This document shows positions 34,652 to 42,280 of a stretch of 64,000 nt of DNA, piece by piece. Below the pieces are notes generated by a model, which made no database searches, was not told the DNA's origin, and saw only the letters and a program-made list of their open reading frames with translations. Source of the stretch: Tabrizicola thermarum (lineage in GTDB: Bacteria; Pseudomonadota; Alphaproteobacteria; Rhodobacterales; Rhodobacteraceae); NCBI RefSeq assembly GCF_003574395.1, contig NZ_KZ984538.1:144714-208713 (forward strand), in the 5' to 3' direction. The stretch's first letter is position 1, and every line of letters starts with the position of its first letter. The position numbers and the translations under genes were made by a program.

Positions 34652-34893
34652 GTCGTCGCCCCTTCAAGGGCTTCTAGCCGCCGCTCAAAGTCGCTGCCTT
34701 CGACCATACGACCGATAAGGGAAAGCGCGTTGATAAGCCGCGACATGTCTTCAATCTTAACTTCGCCTTCAAGTGCCCGGCGATATTGGCGTGCGGCTTC
34801 CCTGCGAATATCGGCAAGGCTATCAAGGCGAACGCGACTGCGACGCTTGACGGGGGGTTTAGACCAACCTGCTTGCTGTGCTGTGATATTCAC
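34648..34893 (-). CDS. Small island protein resembling phage packaging-region proteins (81 aa)
   Basis: An 81-residue basic/helical protein. The stretch RSRVRLDSLADIRREAARQYRRALEGEVKIEDMSRLINALSLIGRMVEGSDFERRLEALE resembles, in my recollection, small proteins encoded next to terminase genes in prophages. This is a weak, unsearched impression. It is the first gene of the block 34893 to 33240; the operator-like pair at 35065-35082 lies 172 bp upstream. Confidence 0.6.
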   Translation of the reverse strand: MNITAQQAGWSKPPVKRRSRVRLDSLADIRREAARQYRRALEGEVKIEDMSRLINALSLIGRMVEGSDFERRLEALEGATT

Positions 34894-35064
34894 GGGTTCG
34901 TTCCGACATATTCGACCAAATCAGGCCACGTAAGGCGACATAAACGAAGCTAAGCGCCCGTTGGGAAAGGCGGTCAATCCGGTATTTTGGGGTTCGACGG
35001 TGGGAGACATTTACAGACAAAAGAATTTTCAGCCGGTTGCGCACGACGATTATTCGACGGCATA

Positions 35065-35082
35065 TTAGGCGGTACTTAGGCA
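35065..35082 (-). promoter_or_regulatory. Paired TGCCTAA motif, site 2
   Basis: Minus strand reads TGCCTAAGTACCGCCTAA, half-sites 11 bp apart (second with one change). It lies upstream of the 34893-33240 gene block. The rest of 34894-35302 shows only a short open frame at 34859-35044 and a repeated CTACGTCGG (35125, 35169), neither enough to call a gene. Confidence 0.6.
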
Positions 35083-35088
35083 GGGAAA

Positions 35089-35328
35089 CTACGGCGGGAA
35101 AATACTGAGTCGTTTCATATAACTACGTCGGATAATGGAAGCCGGTACGGCTGCTACGCGTTGAATAGCTACGTCGGGGTCGATTTGGCCGATACCAGGT
35201 ACTTGCCCACAGGGGCGCACAGGCGGGCCTTGCAGGGGTCGGGCCGGTCGGGGGCACCCTGCACACCCCCGAACCCCGCCAAGCCTACCACGGGGCCGGA
35301 TTTCAGGGGGCGGCGGGCACAGGGGCAA
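35089..35328 (-). CDS. Possible small protein (79 aa), weak
   Basis: An open frame from a TTG. The C-terminal half (GIGQIDPDVAIQRVAAVPAS then IIRRSYMKRLSIFPP) looks protein-like, but the N-terminal half is Pro/Arg/Gly-rich and resembles translated G+C-rich noise. It overlaps the end of the 35303 gene by 26 bp. Include only as a candidate. Confidence 0.22.
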   Translation of the reverse strand: MPLCPPPPEIRPRGRLGGVRGCAGCPRPARPLQGPPVRPCGQVPGIGQIDPDVAIQRVAAVPASIIRRSYMKRLSIFPP

Positions 35329-35926
35329 GGTCGCCTAGTGGCGTGTTCAAGTGCTGCCACGTCGCAGGGGGAAGAACAGCCATGCCGACGCGATGCAGTG
35401 CCACGGCATGACGCAGCGCCGGATAGCTGCGCTTGTACGCGTCAACGTCTACTTCCTTGATATGTTCAACAAAATCCAAGTAAGTGCGCAGCGTGCGCAT
35501 GGGGTGTTCTTCGGGCGGCGACTTGAATTGTTCCGCTAGCGAAAGTGCGCCTTCGCGTAGGAAGTCGGTGACGTACAGCGACAAGTAGCCCGAACTGCTC
35601 ACTTCGTCTGCCAGAAGCCGCGCGACCGCTTCGGGGTAATCCTTCGTGCGGTAGTACCCTGCCGTGCCGTTCGACGACATGAACCCGTATAGGTACTTCG
35701 CAACAAGCATCCGGGCCGCGTCTTCGATAAGCCCTGCGTGCCCTTCCCGCGAACGGCGGTTTTCCGACGCCATAGACAAATAGGCCACGTAGATTAGGCA
35801 GAAGGTTCTATGCGCCTTCTGCGCCCCGGCAAGTACGTCACTAAATACCGGGTTCTGCGCTACGATATATTCGACCAACTGCCTTGGGTCGCAGTTGCGG
35901 TTTGCTTCGTCATATTCCCTTGCCAT
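35303..35926 (-). CDS. Hypothetical island protein (207 aa)
   Basis: A 207-residue protein starting AREYDEANRNCDPRQLVEYIVAQNPVFSDVLAGAQKAHRTFCLIYVAYLSMASENRRSREGHAGLIEDAARM, rich in helices with moderate hydrophobicity but no clear membrane span. No motif recognised. The ATG at 35926 has AAAGGA 8 bases upstream; a GTG at 35995 would add 23 residues and is the alternative. It lies just downstream (in its own sense) of the TGTAGTA repeat block, which may hold its promoter. Confidence 0.6.
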   Translation of the reverse strand: MAREYDEANRNCDPRQLVEYIVAQNPVFSDVLAGAQKAHRTFCLIYVAYLSMASENRRSREGHAGLIEDAARMLVAKYLYGFMSSNGTAGYYRTKDYPEAVARLLADEVSSSGYLSLYVTDFLREGALSLAEQFKSPPEEHPMRTLRTYLDFVEHIKEVDVDAYKRSYPALRHAVALHRVGMAVLPPATWQHLNTPLGDLAPVPAAP

Positions 35927-36034
35927 TTCTTCGGTCCTTTCTTCGTGCCCGCTTGGGGCTGTTTGACGTGTAGGGGCTGTAGTTGCCGCCGACACAACAC
36001 CTAACCAACTGATATAAATTAAAAATAACTGTGT

Positions 36035-36194
36035 TGTAGTATGTAGTATGTGTAGTAGGTATATCTTTCACTCCCCCTTTTCGCGCGACCTTTCGGGGCC
36101 ATTTTCCCTTTTCTGCGTACTACACCCACTACAGCTACTACACGTTTACTTTCAATGGCTTAGCTGTTGGAAGGTCGCACTACAGCCTACTACA
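36035..36194. repeat. TGTAGTA/TACTACA iteron-like array with A+T-rich tract
   Basis: Three direct TGTAGTA copies (36035, 36042, 36051) face five inverted copies: TACTACA at 36118, 36136 and 36188, and CACTACA at 36127 and 36178. Spacing is 7-10 bp within groups. A very A+T-rich tract (GATATAAATTAAAAATAACT, 36011-36030) sits at the left edge. No gene covers 35996-36211. This is the look of a replication origin (iterons plus unwinding element) or a cooperative repressor array, next to a DUF3987 gene. Confidence 0.65.
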
Positions 36195-36211
36195 AACCCC
36201 GCCTGCGACGG

Positions 36212-37606
36212 TTATTCGCCGATGAAACGCGCCGGGTTAGTAATAACAAAAGCGCGTCCGGTCTTATTGAATTTCTCTGCTAGCTGCGCACGGCTGATTT
36301 CTTGCAAGTCGCCAGCGTCCAGAAAGCTTTGAATTGTGCGCTTAAGCGCGGCGTTTGCCCCGGCCCTATCGTCCTTAAAAGCCTTCTTTTGAAGTAGGTC
36401 TTGTTGCAGGTATGAAAGGGGCACTACCTTTTCTTCGTGCATTGTGCGGGGAACGCGAAGCTTTGGCAGCTTGTGGTATTCGGTCGCAACGTAGCGGTAG
36501 ACTGTTCGGATTAATTCGACCGCCTGTTTCGCTTCGTCATTGTCCATGCCGCCGACTTCGCCGCTATCGACCCGCTTTGATACGCCGTTGGTCGCGTGTA
36601 CTTCCAAGTTGATTGCCCACACGGCTAGGTCATGGGTGATTGTGGGCACGTCGAAGTTGACGCCGACCGCCACAAGCGACGCTAGTTTCATCGCCCGAAG
36701 GTGCGACCTACTCCACAGACTGCCCGCTACGTCTTCGTCTGCCCGTTCCATTGTGCGGCGAAGTTCGACACGGAAACTTTCCAACAGGGCTGCGGCGTCG
36801 GGCGCGATTTGAACCTGCACGACTTCGTTGCGTTGGTTCAAGCGCAGGGCACGTTCGCAAAGCGACGCCAACCATGCGGTTAGGTCTTCGGGCGGTTGGT
36901 ACTGTGGCGTGCGGTTTAGTTCGGGCCATGCCCCGACGCTTTCCAGTATCAGGAACCGGGGAATAAGCCCGTCTGCCATTGTGTCTTCGGTGACGTTGGC
37001 GAAGACGGTAGACGGGGTGCCTTCGGCGTAGATGCTAAGGGCCGGGGCTTGAATATCGGGAATGTTGTTGCGGTTGTCGGCATAGGAACTGCCGCTATAG
37101 ACGCTGCCATGCGCCGAACTGCCGTACAGCTTTAGCCAAAGGTTGCTTACATCGCGGTCGTGCTGCGACGCCTTCGGGTCGGTCATGCGGCGAATTTCCT
37201 TCCCGCCTTCGGGCATGATGGAAACGAAGGAGTTGGATAGCGTCGCGGCGTGTCGCAGCAGGGCAGGTTCTGACACGAAGCGCGACGGCCCGACGAAGCC
37301 CTTTGCGGCGGCAAGTTCGGGCAACATGCCGTCGCCCTTGCCCTGCACCACGGCGTTAATCAGCCGGTGAATACCTACCTGCCCGGCGTCCTTGCCCTTG
37401 CCCGTGGCGGCGACGCACATAACGTACAGGTTCAGCCCGGCCATAGGGTCGGGGGTCTGGTATGCCCGGCCCGTGATCCCGGCGAACAATCCCAAGCCCG
37501 CCGCCAACGCGACTTCGGGGATAGGGTACGGGGCTTGGTGGTAGATGAATTCGACGACGGCACGCAGGGCACCATACGGGGGAAAAAGGGGGTTGTTCTG
37601 CGTCAT
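36212..37606 (-). CDS. DUF3987 family protein (replication-associated)
   Basis: A 464-residue DUF3987 protein. The N-terminal half has PYPIPEVALAAGLGLFAGITGRAYQTPDPMAGLNLYVMCVAATGKGKDAG; the ATGKGKD stretch (about residues 67-73) is a Walker A-like loop. Later blocks AEGTPSTVFANVTEDTMADGLIPRFLILE and MERADEDVAGSLWSRSHLRAMKLASLVAVG are family-typical. DUF3987 proteins occur in phages, satellites and integrative elements near primases and are probably helicase-like; a separate primase is not seen here. ATGs at 37606 and 37627; the first is preferred (AAAGG 10 bases upstream). A paired TGCCTAA site precedes it. Confidence 0.82.
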   Translation of the reverse strand: MTQNNPLFPPYGALRAVVEFIYHQAPYPIPEVALAAGLGLFAGITGRAYQTPDPMAGLNLYVMCVAATGKGKDAGQVGIHRLINAVVQGKGDGMLPELAAAKGFVGPSRFVSEPALLRHAATLSNSFVSIMPEGGKEIRRMTDPKASQHDRDVSNLWLKLYGSSAHGSVYSGSSYADNRNNIPDIQAPALSIYAEGTPSTVFANVTEDTMADGLIPRFLILESVGAWPELNRTPQYQPPEDLTAWLASLCERALRLNQRNEVVQVQIAPDAAALLESFRVELRRTMERADEDVAGSLWSRSHLRAMKLASLVAVGVNFDVPTITHDLAVWAINLEVHATNGVSKRVDSGEVGGMDNDEAKQAVELIRTVYRYVATEYHKLPKLRVPRTMHEEKVVPLSYLQQDLLQKKAFKDDRAGANAALKRTIQSFLDAGDLQEISRAQLAEKFNKTGRAFVITNPARFIGE

Positions 37607-37619
37607 TTCGGGTGCGCCT

Positions 37620-37637
37620 TTAGGCATGGCTTAGGCA
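37620..37637 (-). promoter_or_regulatory. Paired TGCCTAA motif, site 3
   Basis: Minus strand reads TGCCTAAGCCATGCCTAA, two perfect half-sites 11 bp apart, ending 14 bp before the preferred ATG of the DUF3987 gene. Binding here would affect transcription or translation start of that gene. Confidence 0.65.
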
Positions 37638-37714
37638 GTTGCGGCCTGCCTTGCGCTTATCGTTGAAAATCAAGTCAGTAGGGTACGTCATGGCAGCGGG
37701 TTGCGCTGCTATGG

Positions 37715-38026
37715 TCAAATGCGGTGCTTGCGTGCGGCGGTAAGTTCGACGACCAAGGCGCGGATTTCGTCTTCGGTCGCGCCGCGAATGCGGGCAGCAA
37801 GCACAGCGTTGCATTCCGACGCGGGCCACGCCGACGACTTTTCGCCAAGCTTGATCGGGCGCGGGAACAGCCCCTTTGCCATAGCTTCGTACAGGGTCGG
37901 GCGGGCCATGCCGGTTACGGCGCACACGTCGGGGGTGCGCAGCAAGGCGTTCGGCACAAGCTGCGCAGCCGTTAGGGCGCGGTCGGGGGTGCCGGGGTCG
38001 GTCGGGGTGTTGGTCAACGCGTTCAT
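37715..38026 (-). CDS. AlpA-family regulator/excisionase
   Basis: A 103-residue AlpA-like protein with a MerR-type winged helix: NALLRTPDVCAVTGMARPTLYEAMAKGLFPRPIKLGEKSSAWPASECNAVLAARIRG (about residues 26-82). AlpA proteins act as excisionases and as transcription activators of integrases and satellite genes. It is 109 bp downstream of the 38137 gene and upstream of DUF3987, the usual int-alpA-replication order. It is a good candidate to bind the four TGCCTAA pairs, though this is inference. Confidence 0.88.
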   Translation of the reverse strand: MNALTNTPTDPGTPDRALTAAQLVPNALLRTPDVCAVTGMARPTLYEAMAKGLFPRPIKLGEKSSAWPASECNAVLAARIRGATEDEIRALVVELTAARKHRI

Positions 38027-38136
38027 TGGTCTGTCTCCACATGGCCGGGCATGTCTGCCTGATATGTGAAGACCATGCCGCCCCCGGCGCTTTTGGCACA
38101 GGGGGCAAAGGCAGCAAGAAAGTTTGCGATATTCAG

Positions 38137-38424
38137 CTACTTACGCGATTGCGCCCGAAGCCTACGCATGAGATTTTCAAGGCGACTTTCGTAGTAAACG
38201 CTGTTGGTCGCGTTCCCGTAGTATTCGCCTAGGAACGCGTCGGCGGCTTGACGAAGTGCGCCGCGCTTAGCGGGTGCGCCGTACTCGCCCCCTTGCCATG
38301 CCGCAAAGGCGCGGTCGGCAACTTCGGCCTTGCGCCCGTCTTCGGCCCGTGTGCCCACAGGGGGTAAGGCCACACCGCTAACAATCGGCGACACGTCTTG
38401 CGGGTTGACCTTGCGAACCATCAC
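38137..38424 (-). CDS. Hypothetical island protein (95 aa)
   Basis: A 95-residue protein (VRKVNPQDVSPIVSGVALPPVGTRAEDGRKAEVADRAFAAWQGGEYGAPAKRGALRQAADAFLGEYYGNATNSVYYESRLENLMRRLRAQSRK) with a basic C-terminal helix. The start overlaps the integrase stop by 4 bp, so it is co-translated with the integrase and could be an accessory recombination factor. No family recognised. Confidence 0.65.
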   Translation of the reverse strand: MMVRKVNPQDVSPIVSGVALPPVGTRAEDGRKAEVADRAFAAWQGGEYGAPAKRGALRQAADAFLGEYYGNATNSVYYESRLENLMRRLRAQSRK

Positions 38425-39815
38425 ACGGCCCCCCGAAGCTGCACTACGACGCTATCGGCGACGGCTTCGCCCCGGCAAAACGCGGCATAGGCGTTCATCA
38501 TGGCGCGGCGTTCCTCTACCAAATCGTCGCGGCGGTACCGTTGTTCCACTTCGTTGCCGACATTGTGGGCAAGGGCAATTTCGCTTTGGATATTGTCGTA
38601 CCCGCGCTTCGTCGCCCAATCCTTGAAGGTGCTGCGCAGCCCATGCGGCACACAGGGGCGCGGCTGCGGCGCTTCTTCGGGGTCGTCGGGCTTGGTCAAC
38701 ACGTTCGGGTCAACCCAACCGCGACCTTCCTTCTTCGTCTTGGCGTCGTGCATACGCTTCATAACCGCCGATATGGTCATGTCCGACATTACGCCGCCTT
38801 CCGGTGCCGGGAAAACAAGTGCGGTCGGGTTCCTGTGGTCGGCGTCGAAGGTCGGCAGCGCCTTCAAGACCGCAAGCGCAGCTTCGGAAAGCGCGACCTT
38901 ATGCGGCTTCTTCATCTTCATGCGTTCCTTGGGGATAGTCCAAACCTTCGCTTTCAGGTCGATTTCGCCCCAAGTCGCGCCGCGAACTTCGCCCGACCGC
39001 GACGCGCAAAGGGTGACGAATTCCAGCGCCCGCGCCGCCATGCCTTCACGCTTGCGCAAGTCGGCAAACCAAGTCGGCATTTCGGCTTGTTGAATGGCCG
39101 GGTGGTTCTGCGCTTCGGCCCGACGTTGGTTCTTGATCCACACTTCAAGCGACTTCGACGACGCCGGGTTGTCGTTGTGGCGGCGTCCTTCGTCGATAGC
39201 CCAAGCGAAGACGCTTTCCATGCGTTGCCGTACCCGGCGTGCGGTATCTGTCTTCGTCGCCCAAATCGGCTTAAGAACGTCCTTCACGTCGTCAATGGTG
39301 ATTGTGCCCACATCTTTCGGGCCAAGCTTCGGGATAACGTGCAGGTCAAGGCTTGCCCGCCATTGCTTGCGGTGCTTGTCGCTGGATAGCGTCTTCTGAA
39401 TGTAGTCGCTTTTCATGTATTCGTCCAACGCGTCGGCGAAGGTTACGACCTTCGGCGCGTCGGGTTCCGCCTTCTTTGCCCGGTTCACGTCAACGGGGTT
39501 CTGCCCGGCTTCGACCATTTCCAAAAGTTCGGCGGCACGCTTGCGGGCTTCCTTGACCGACAAGCCGCGCTGCAACTTGGGTTCGCCGTTAGGGGGTGTG
39601 GGCACCCAACGACCAAGGCCGGTACAGGAAGTCTTGCCGTTCAACGTGAAGTAGAATTCCCAAGACTTCGACACGGCTTCGACGCCTTGCTTGTTCGTAT
39701 GCTTCGTCACGCGAAGCCAAAGCCCGTCGGCTAGACCGTCGCGTACCCGCATGACCGACTTGCCCGCTTCCGGCCCCTTGATCGCCGCTACCCTCTTGTC
39801 GTCCAACTTTGACAT
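38421..39815 (-). CDS. int: Site-specific tyrosine integrase (P4-type)
   Basis: A 464-residue integrase. N-terminal arm-binding domain (DUF4102-like; GKSVMRVRDGLADGLWLRVTK, NGKTSCTGLGRW), SAM-like core-binding domain (TFADALDEYMKSDYIQKTLSSDKHRKQWRASLDLHVIPKLG), and the C-terminal catalytic domain with the first Arg in SRSGEVRGATWGEID, the HxxR box in VPHGLRSTFKDWA and the final Tyr in HNVGNEVEQRYRRDD. AAAGGG lies 8 bases before the ATG. It sits at the right end, 151 bp from attR, and catalyses recombination between the 18-bp cores. Confidence 0.93.
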   Translation of the reverse strand: MSKLDDKRVAAIKGPEAGKSVMRVRDGLADGLWLRVTKHTNKQGVEAVSKSWEFYFTLNGKTSCTGLGRWVPTPPNGEPKLQRGLSVKEARKRAAELLEMVEAGQNPVDVNRAKKAEPDAPKVVTFADALDEYMKSDYIQKTLSSDKHRKQWRASLDLHVIPKLGPKDVGTITIDDVKDVLKPIWATKTDTARRVRQRMESVFAWAIDEGRRHNDNPASSKSLEVWIKNQRRAEAQNHPAIQQAEMPTWFADLRKREGMAARALEFVTLCASRSGEVRGATWGEIDLKAKVWTIPKERMKMKKPHKVALSEAALAVLKALPTFDADHRNPTALVFPAPEGGVMSDMTISAVMKRMHDAKTKKEGRGWVDPNVLTKPDDPEEAPQPRPCVPHGLRSTFKDWATKRGYDNIQSEIALAHNVGNEVEQRYRRDDLVEERRAMMNAYAAFCRGEAVADSVVVQLRGAV

Positions 39816-39828
39816 GACCAGAACCCTT

Positions 39829-39846
39829 TGCCTAACCGTTGCCTAA
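39829..39846 (+). promoter_or_regulatory. Paired TGCCTAA motif, site 4 (integrase upstream)
   Basis: TGCCTAACCGTTGCCTAA, two perfect half-sites 11 bp apart, beginning 13 bp upstream of the integrase start codon. It could be an integrase/excisionase arm site or a repressor operator. Confidence 0.65.
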
Positions 39847-39880
39847 GCAAAATGGCAGAAACAGGCGGTCATTTCAAGAC

Positions 39881-39953
39881 GGCAGCAGACACGGCATTCC
39901 GGCAAACGACTGTTAATACTTGTGTTTTCAGACGGCGGCAGACTGTGGCAGAC
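39881..39953 (+). repeat. GGCAGAC direct repeats next to attR
   Basis: GGCAGAC at 39937-39943 and 39947-39953, with GGCAGCAGAC at 39881-39890 and GGCAGAA at 39854-39860, inside the element between int and attR. Likely integrase arm-type binding sites. Confidence 0.4.
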
Positions 39954-39966
39954 AACGTTATGGAAG

Positions 39967-39984
39967 CCCTACGGGCTGCCACTT
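39967..39984 (+). repeat. attR core
   Basis: CCCTACGGGCTGCCACTT, identical to 31989-32006. To its right the sequence returns to the G+C-rich host style (ABC transporter genes), to its left lies the integrase. It is not part of a tRNA. Confidence 0.85.
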
Positions 39985-40070
39985 CCGTTACAATCCGCCA
40001 ACGGTCCTGTGACTGGCATTTCATCCGGTTATCGGGTTGATGGAGGGCAGTCCAGTCTTACGGAGCCCCC

Positions 40071-41285
40071 ATGCTGCGCAGCCTTGCCACCCTTCTCCTT
40101 CTCTCCACCGCCGCAAGTGCCGAAACCGCCGACGGCGAGGCGCTCAAGCGCATGACCTGGGACCAGATCGTGGAGCAGGCCCGCGGCGGCACGGTGAACT
40201 GGTTCATGTGGGGCGGGTCCGACACGATCAATGCCTATGTCTCGGGCTATGTCGCAGACCGGCTGAAGGCCGACTACGACATCACCCTGAACCGCGTCCC
40301 GATCTCTGATGCCGCCGACGTCGTGAACCAGGTCCTGTCCGAGAAAGAGGCAGGCGTGACGGATGCCGGCTCTGTCGATCTCATCTGGATCAACGGCGAG
40401 AATTTCCGGTCGATGAAACAGGCCGACCTCGCCTTCTGCGGCTATACCGGCCTTCTGCCCAACGACAGCCTGATCAACTGGGACAATCCCGCCATCGCCA
40501 ACGACTTCGGCGTGCCGGTCGAAGGCTGCGAGGTGCCGTGGAACACCGTCCAGTTCGCCTTTGCCCATGACAGCGCCAAGGTCCCGGCTCCGCCGCAGGA
40601 CATGGCCAGCCTCATCGCCTGGATCAAGGCCCACCCGGGCCGCTTTACCTATCCCGCGCCGCCGGATTTCACCGGATCGGCCTTTCTGCGCCACGTCTTC
40701 ATCCATGCCGCAGGCGGACCGGACCGCCTGCTGGGCCCCTTCGACCCGGCGACATTCGACGCCACCGCCGCCAGGACCTGGGCGATCCTGAACGAGATCG
40801 AGCCCTTCCTCTGGCGCGGGGGCGCGACCTATCCGACCACGGTGACCCAGCTGAACGAGCTTTTCGCCAACGGCGAGATCGACTTCAGCTTCAACTACGA
40901 CCCCGCCCAGTTCGGTCTTGCCGTCCAGGCCGGGACCTGGCCCGAGACGACGCGGTCCTTCGGGCTGACCGACGGCACCATCGGCAACACCAACTACACG
41001 CTGATCCCGTTCAACTCGCCCAACAAGGCCGCCGCGATGGTCGTGCAGAACCTGCTTCTGTCCGGCGAGGCGCAGCTTGAGAAGGCCAAGCCCGAAGTCT
41101 GGGGGGCCGCCCCCGCGATCGAGATCAGCCGCACCCCCCCCGAAATCCAGGAGGGGTTTGCCGCGATCAAGACCCACCCGTCGGTCGTGCCCGCCGCCGA
41201 ACTTGCCAAGGCCGCGCTGCCGGAACTGCAAGCCGACTGGCTGATCGCGATCGAGAAGGGCTGGGCCGCAAACGTCGGCAACTGA
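40071..41285 (+). CDS. ABC transporter substrate-binding protein (YnjB-like)
   Basis: A 404-residue periplasmic binding protein. Signal peptide: LRSLATLLLLSTAASAETA. The mature protein has GTVNWFMWGGSDTINAYVSGYVADRLKADYDITLNRVPISDAADVVNQVLSEKEAG, NGENFRSMKQADLAFCGYTGLLPN and CEVPWNTVQFAFAHD, the pattern of the YnjB family. YnjBCD-type systems have been suggested to carry thiamine or related compounds; the ligand is not proven. It starts an operon of binding protein, two permeases and an ATPase immediately right of the island. Confidence 0.87.
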   Translation: MLRSLATLLLLSTAASAETADGEALKRMTWDQIVEQARGGTVNWFMWGGSDTINAYVSGYVADRLKADYDITLNRVPISDAADVVNQVLSEKEAGVTDAGSVDLIWINGENFRSMKQADLAFCGYTGLLPNDSLINWDNPAIANDFGVPVEGCEVPWNTVQFAFAHDSAKVPAPPQDMASLIAWIKAHPGRFTYPAPPDFTGSAFLRHVFIHAAGGPDRLLGPFDPATFDATAARTWAILNEIEPFLWRGGATYPTTVTQLNELFANGEIDFSFNYDPAQFGLAVQAGTWPETTRSFGLTDGTIGNTNYTLIPFNSPNKAAAMVVQNLLLSGEAQLEKAKPEVWGAAPAIEISRTPPEIQEGFAAIKTHPSVVPAAELAKAALPELQADWLIAIEKGWAANVGN

Positions 41286-41416
41286 CGGCTCCTCGTTCGA
41301 TTTCGTCTTGCCGTCGCAGGCGCCGCCTGGCCCCATCTGGGAGGGACCACACCCCCCGCTTGCCCGTCTTCCCGGCATGGCGCAATCTTCGCACAGCCCG
41401 CCCGAAAGGCCCCGGA

Positions 41417-42280
41417 GTGACCGACCGCACCCGCATCGCGCTTTTGCTTGCCCCGGCCCTTCTGGTGCTGGCTGGGCTGTTCCTGACCGGGCTGGGCCTG
41501 ACGCTCTTGCGGTCGTTCCGCTATTTGCCGGGCCTTGGCCTGACCGAACCCGATCTTGCCGCCTATGCCGCAGTCCTGACCGCTCCCGGTTTCCTGCGCT
41601 CGCTTGCGCTTTCGCTCTGGATCGCCACCGCCTCGACCGTGATTGCTGCGGTTCTGGCGCTGGCCGCGGCGCTGCTGCTGCGCCAGACCTTCCCCGGCCG
41701 CACCCTGATCGCCTTCCTTGTCCAGCTGAACCTCACCATCCCGCACATCGTCGGGGCGATCGGAATCCTTTATCTCGTCTCGCAATCCGGCAGCTTTGCC
41801 CGCCTTGCCCATGCCGCAGGGCTGATCTCGGCCCCCGCCGAGTTTCCGATCCTGACCCATGACCCCTACGCCATCGGGATCATCCTCCTCTACGTCTGGA
41901 AAGAGCTGCCCTTCATCACCCTGATCCTGCTGGCAAACCTGCAGACGCTTGGCGAGGATCACGAAGCCGTCGCGCGCTCGCTGGGCGCCTCGCGCTGGCA
42001 GGCGTTTCGCCATGTCCTGCTGCCCATGGTCCTTCCCGGACTTGCAACGGCCTCGGCGCTGGTCTTCGCCTTTGCCTTCGGCGCCTACGAAGTGCCGCTT
42101 GTCCTTGGCGCGCACGCCCCGAAGGCGCTGCCGGTCCTGGCCTGGCAGGCCTGGACCGACACCGACCTTGCCAGCCGGTCCGAGGCGATGGCGATGGCCG
42201 TCGTCATCGCGGTCGTGGGGCTGGCCCTTCTGGCTCTGGTGGCGCGCGGTCTGCGCCTTGGAGGCCAGGATGCGCGCTGA
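41417..42280 (+). CDS. ABC transporter permease 1
   Basis: A 287-residue inner-membrane permease with six hydrophobic segments (RIALLLAPALLVLAGLFLTGLGLTLL; STVIAAVLALAAALLLR and so on). The EAA loop that contacts the ATPase is EAVARSLGASRWQAFRHVLLPMVLPGLATA. A GTG at 41417 is taken as start (AAAGG 7 bases upstream); a TTG at 41360 is possible but has no ribosome-binding site. It overlaps the next permease by 11 bp. Confidence 0.87.
   Translation: MTDRTRIALLLAPALLVLAGLFLTGLGLTLLRSFRYLPGLGLTEPDLAAYAAVLTAPGFLRSLALSLWIATASTVIAAVLALAAALLLRQTFPGRTLIAFLVQLNLTIPHIVGAIGILYLVSQSGSFARLAHAAGLISAPAEFPILTHDPYAIGIILLYVWKELPFITLILLANLQTLGEDHEAVARSLGASRWQAFRHVLLPMVLPGLATASALVFAFAFGAYEVPLVLGAHAPKALPVLAWQAWTDTDLASRSEAMAMAVVIAVVGLALLALVARGLRLGGQDAR

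Larger units (their letters stand above)
31989..39984. mobile_element. tRNA-Glu-integrated element (about 8 kb)
   Basis: Bounded by the 18-bp repeats at 31989 and 39967. It encodes a tyrosine integrase at the right end and then, all on the minus strand, a 95-aa protein, an AlpA-like regulator, a DUF3987 protein, several unrecognised small proteins and an HNH nuclease. The sequence is less G+C rich than both flanks and uses many TTC/TTG codons. No relaxase, type IV secretion, transposase, capsid or tail gene is seen. This composition resembles phage satellites or small integrative plasmids, but no class can be assigned with certainty. Confidence 0.85.

Noticed and set aside
34859-35044. Possible 61-aa gene before the 34893 gene
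   Set aside because: It starts with GTG, overlaps the better-supported 34648-34893 gene by 35 bp and has no recognisable features.
36035-36194. CRISPR-like array
   Set aside because: Repeats are only 7 bp, occur in both orientations and have 0-70 bp spacing; no cas genes.
31989-39984. Reading the element as a complete prophage
   Set aside because: No capsid, portal, terminase large subunit, tail or lysis genes and only about 8 kb.
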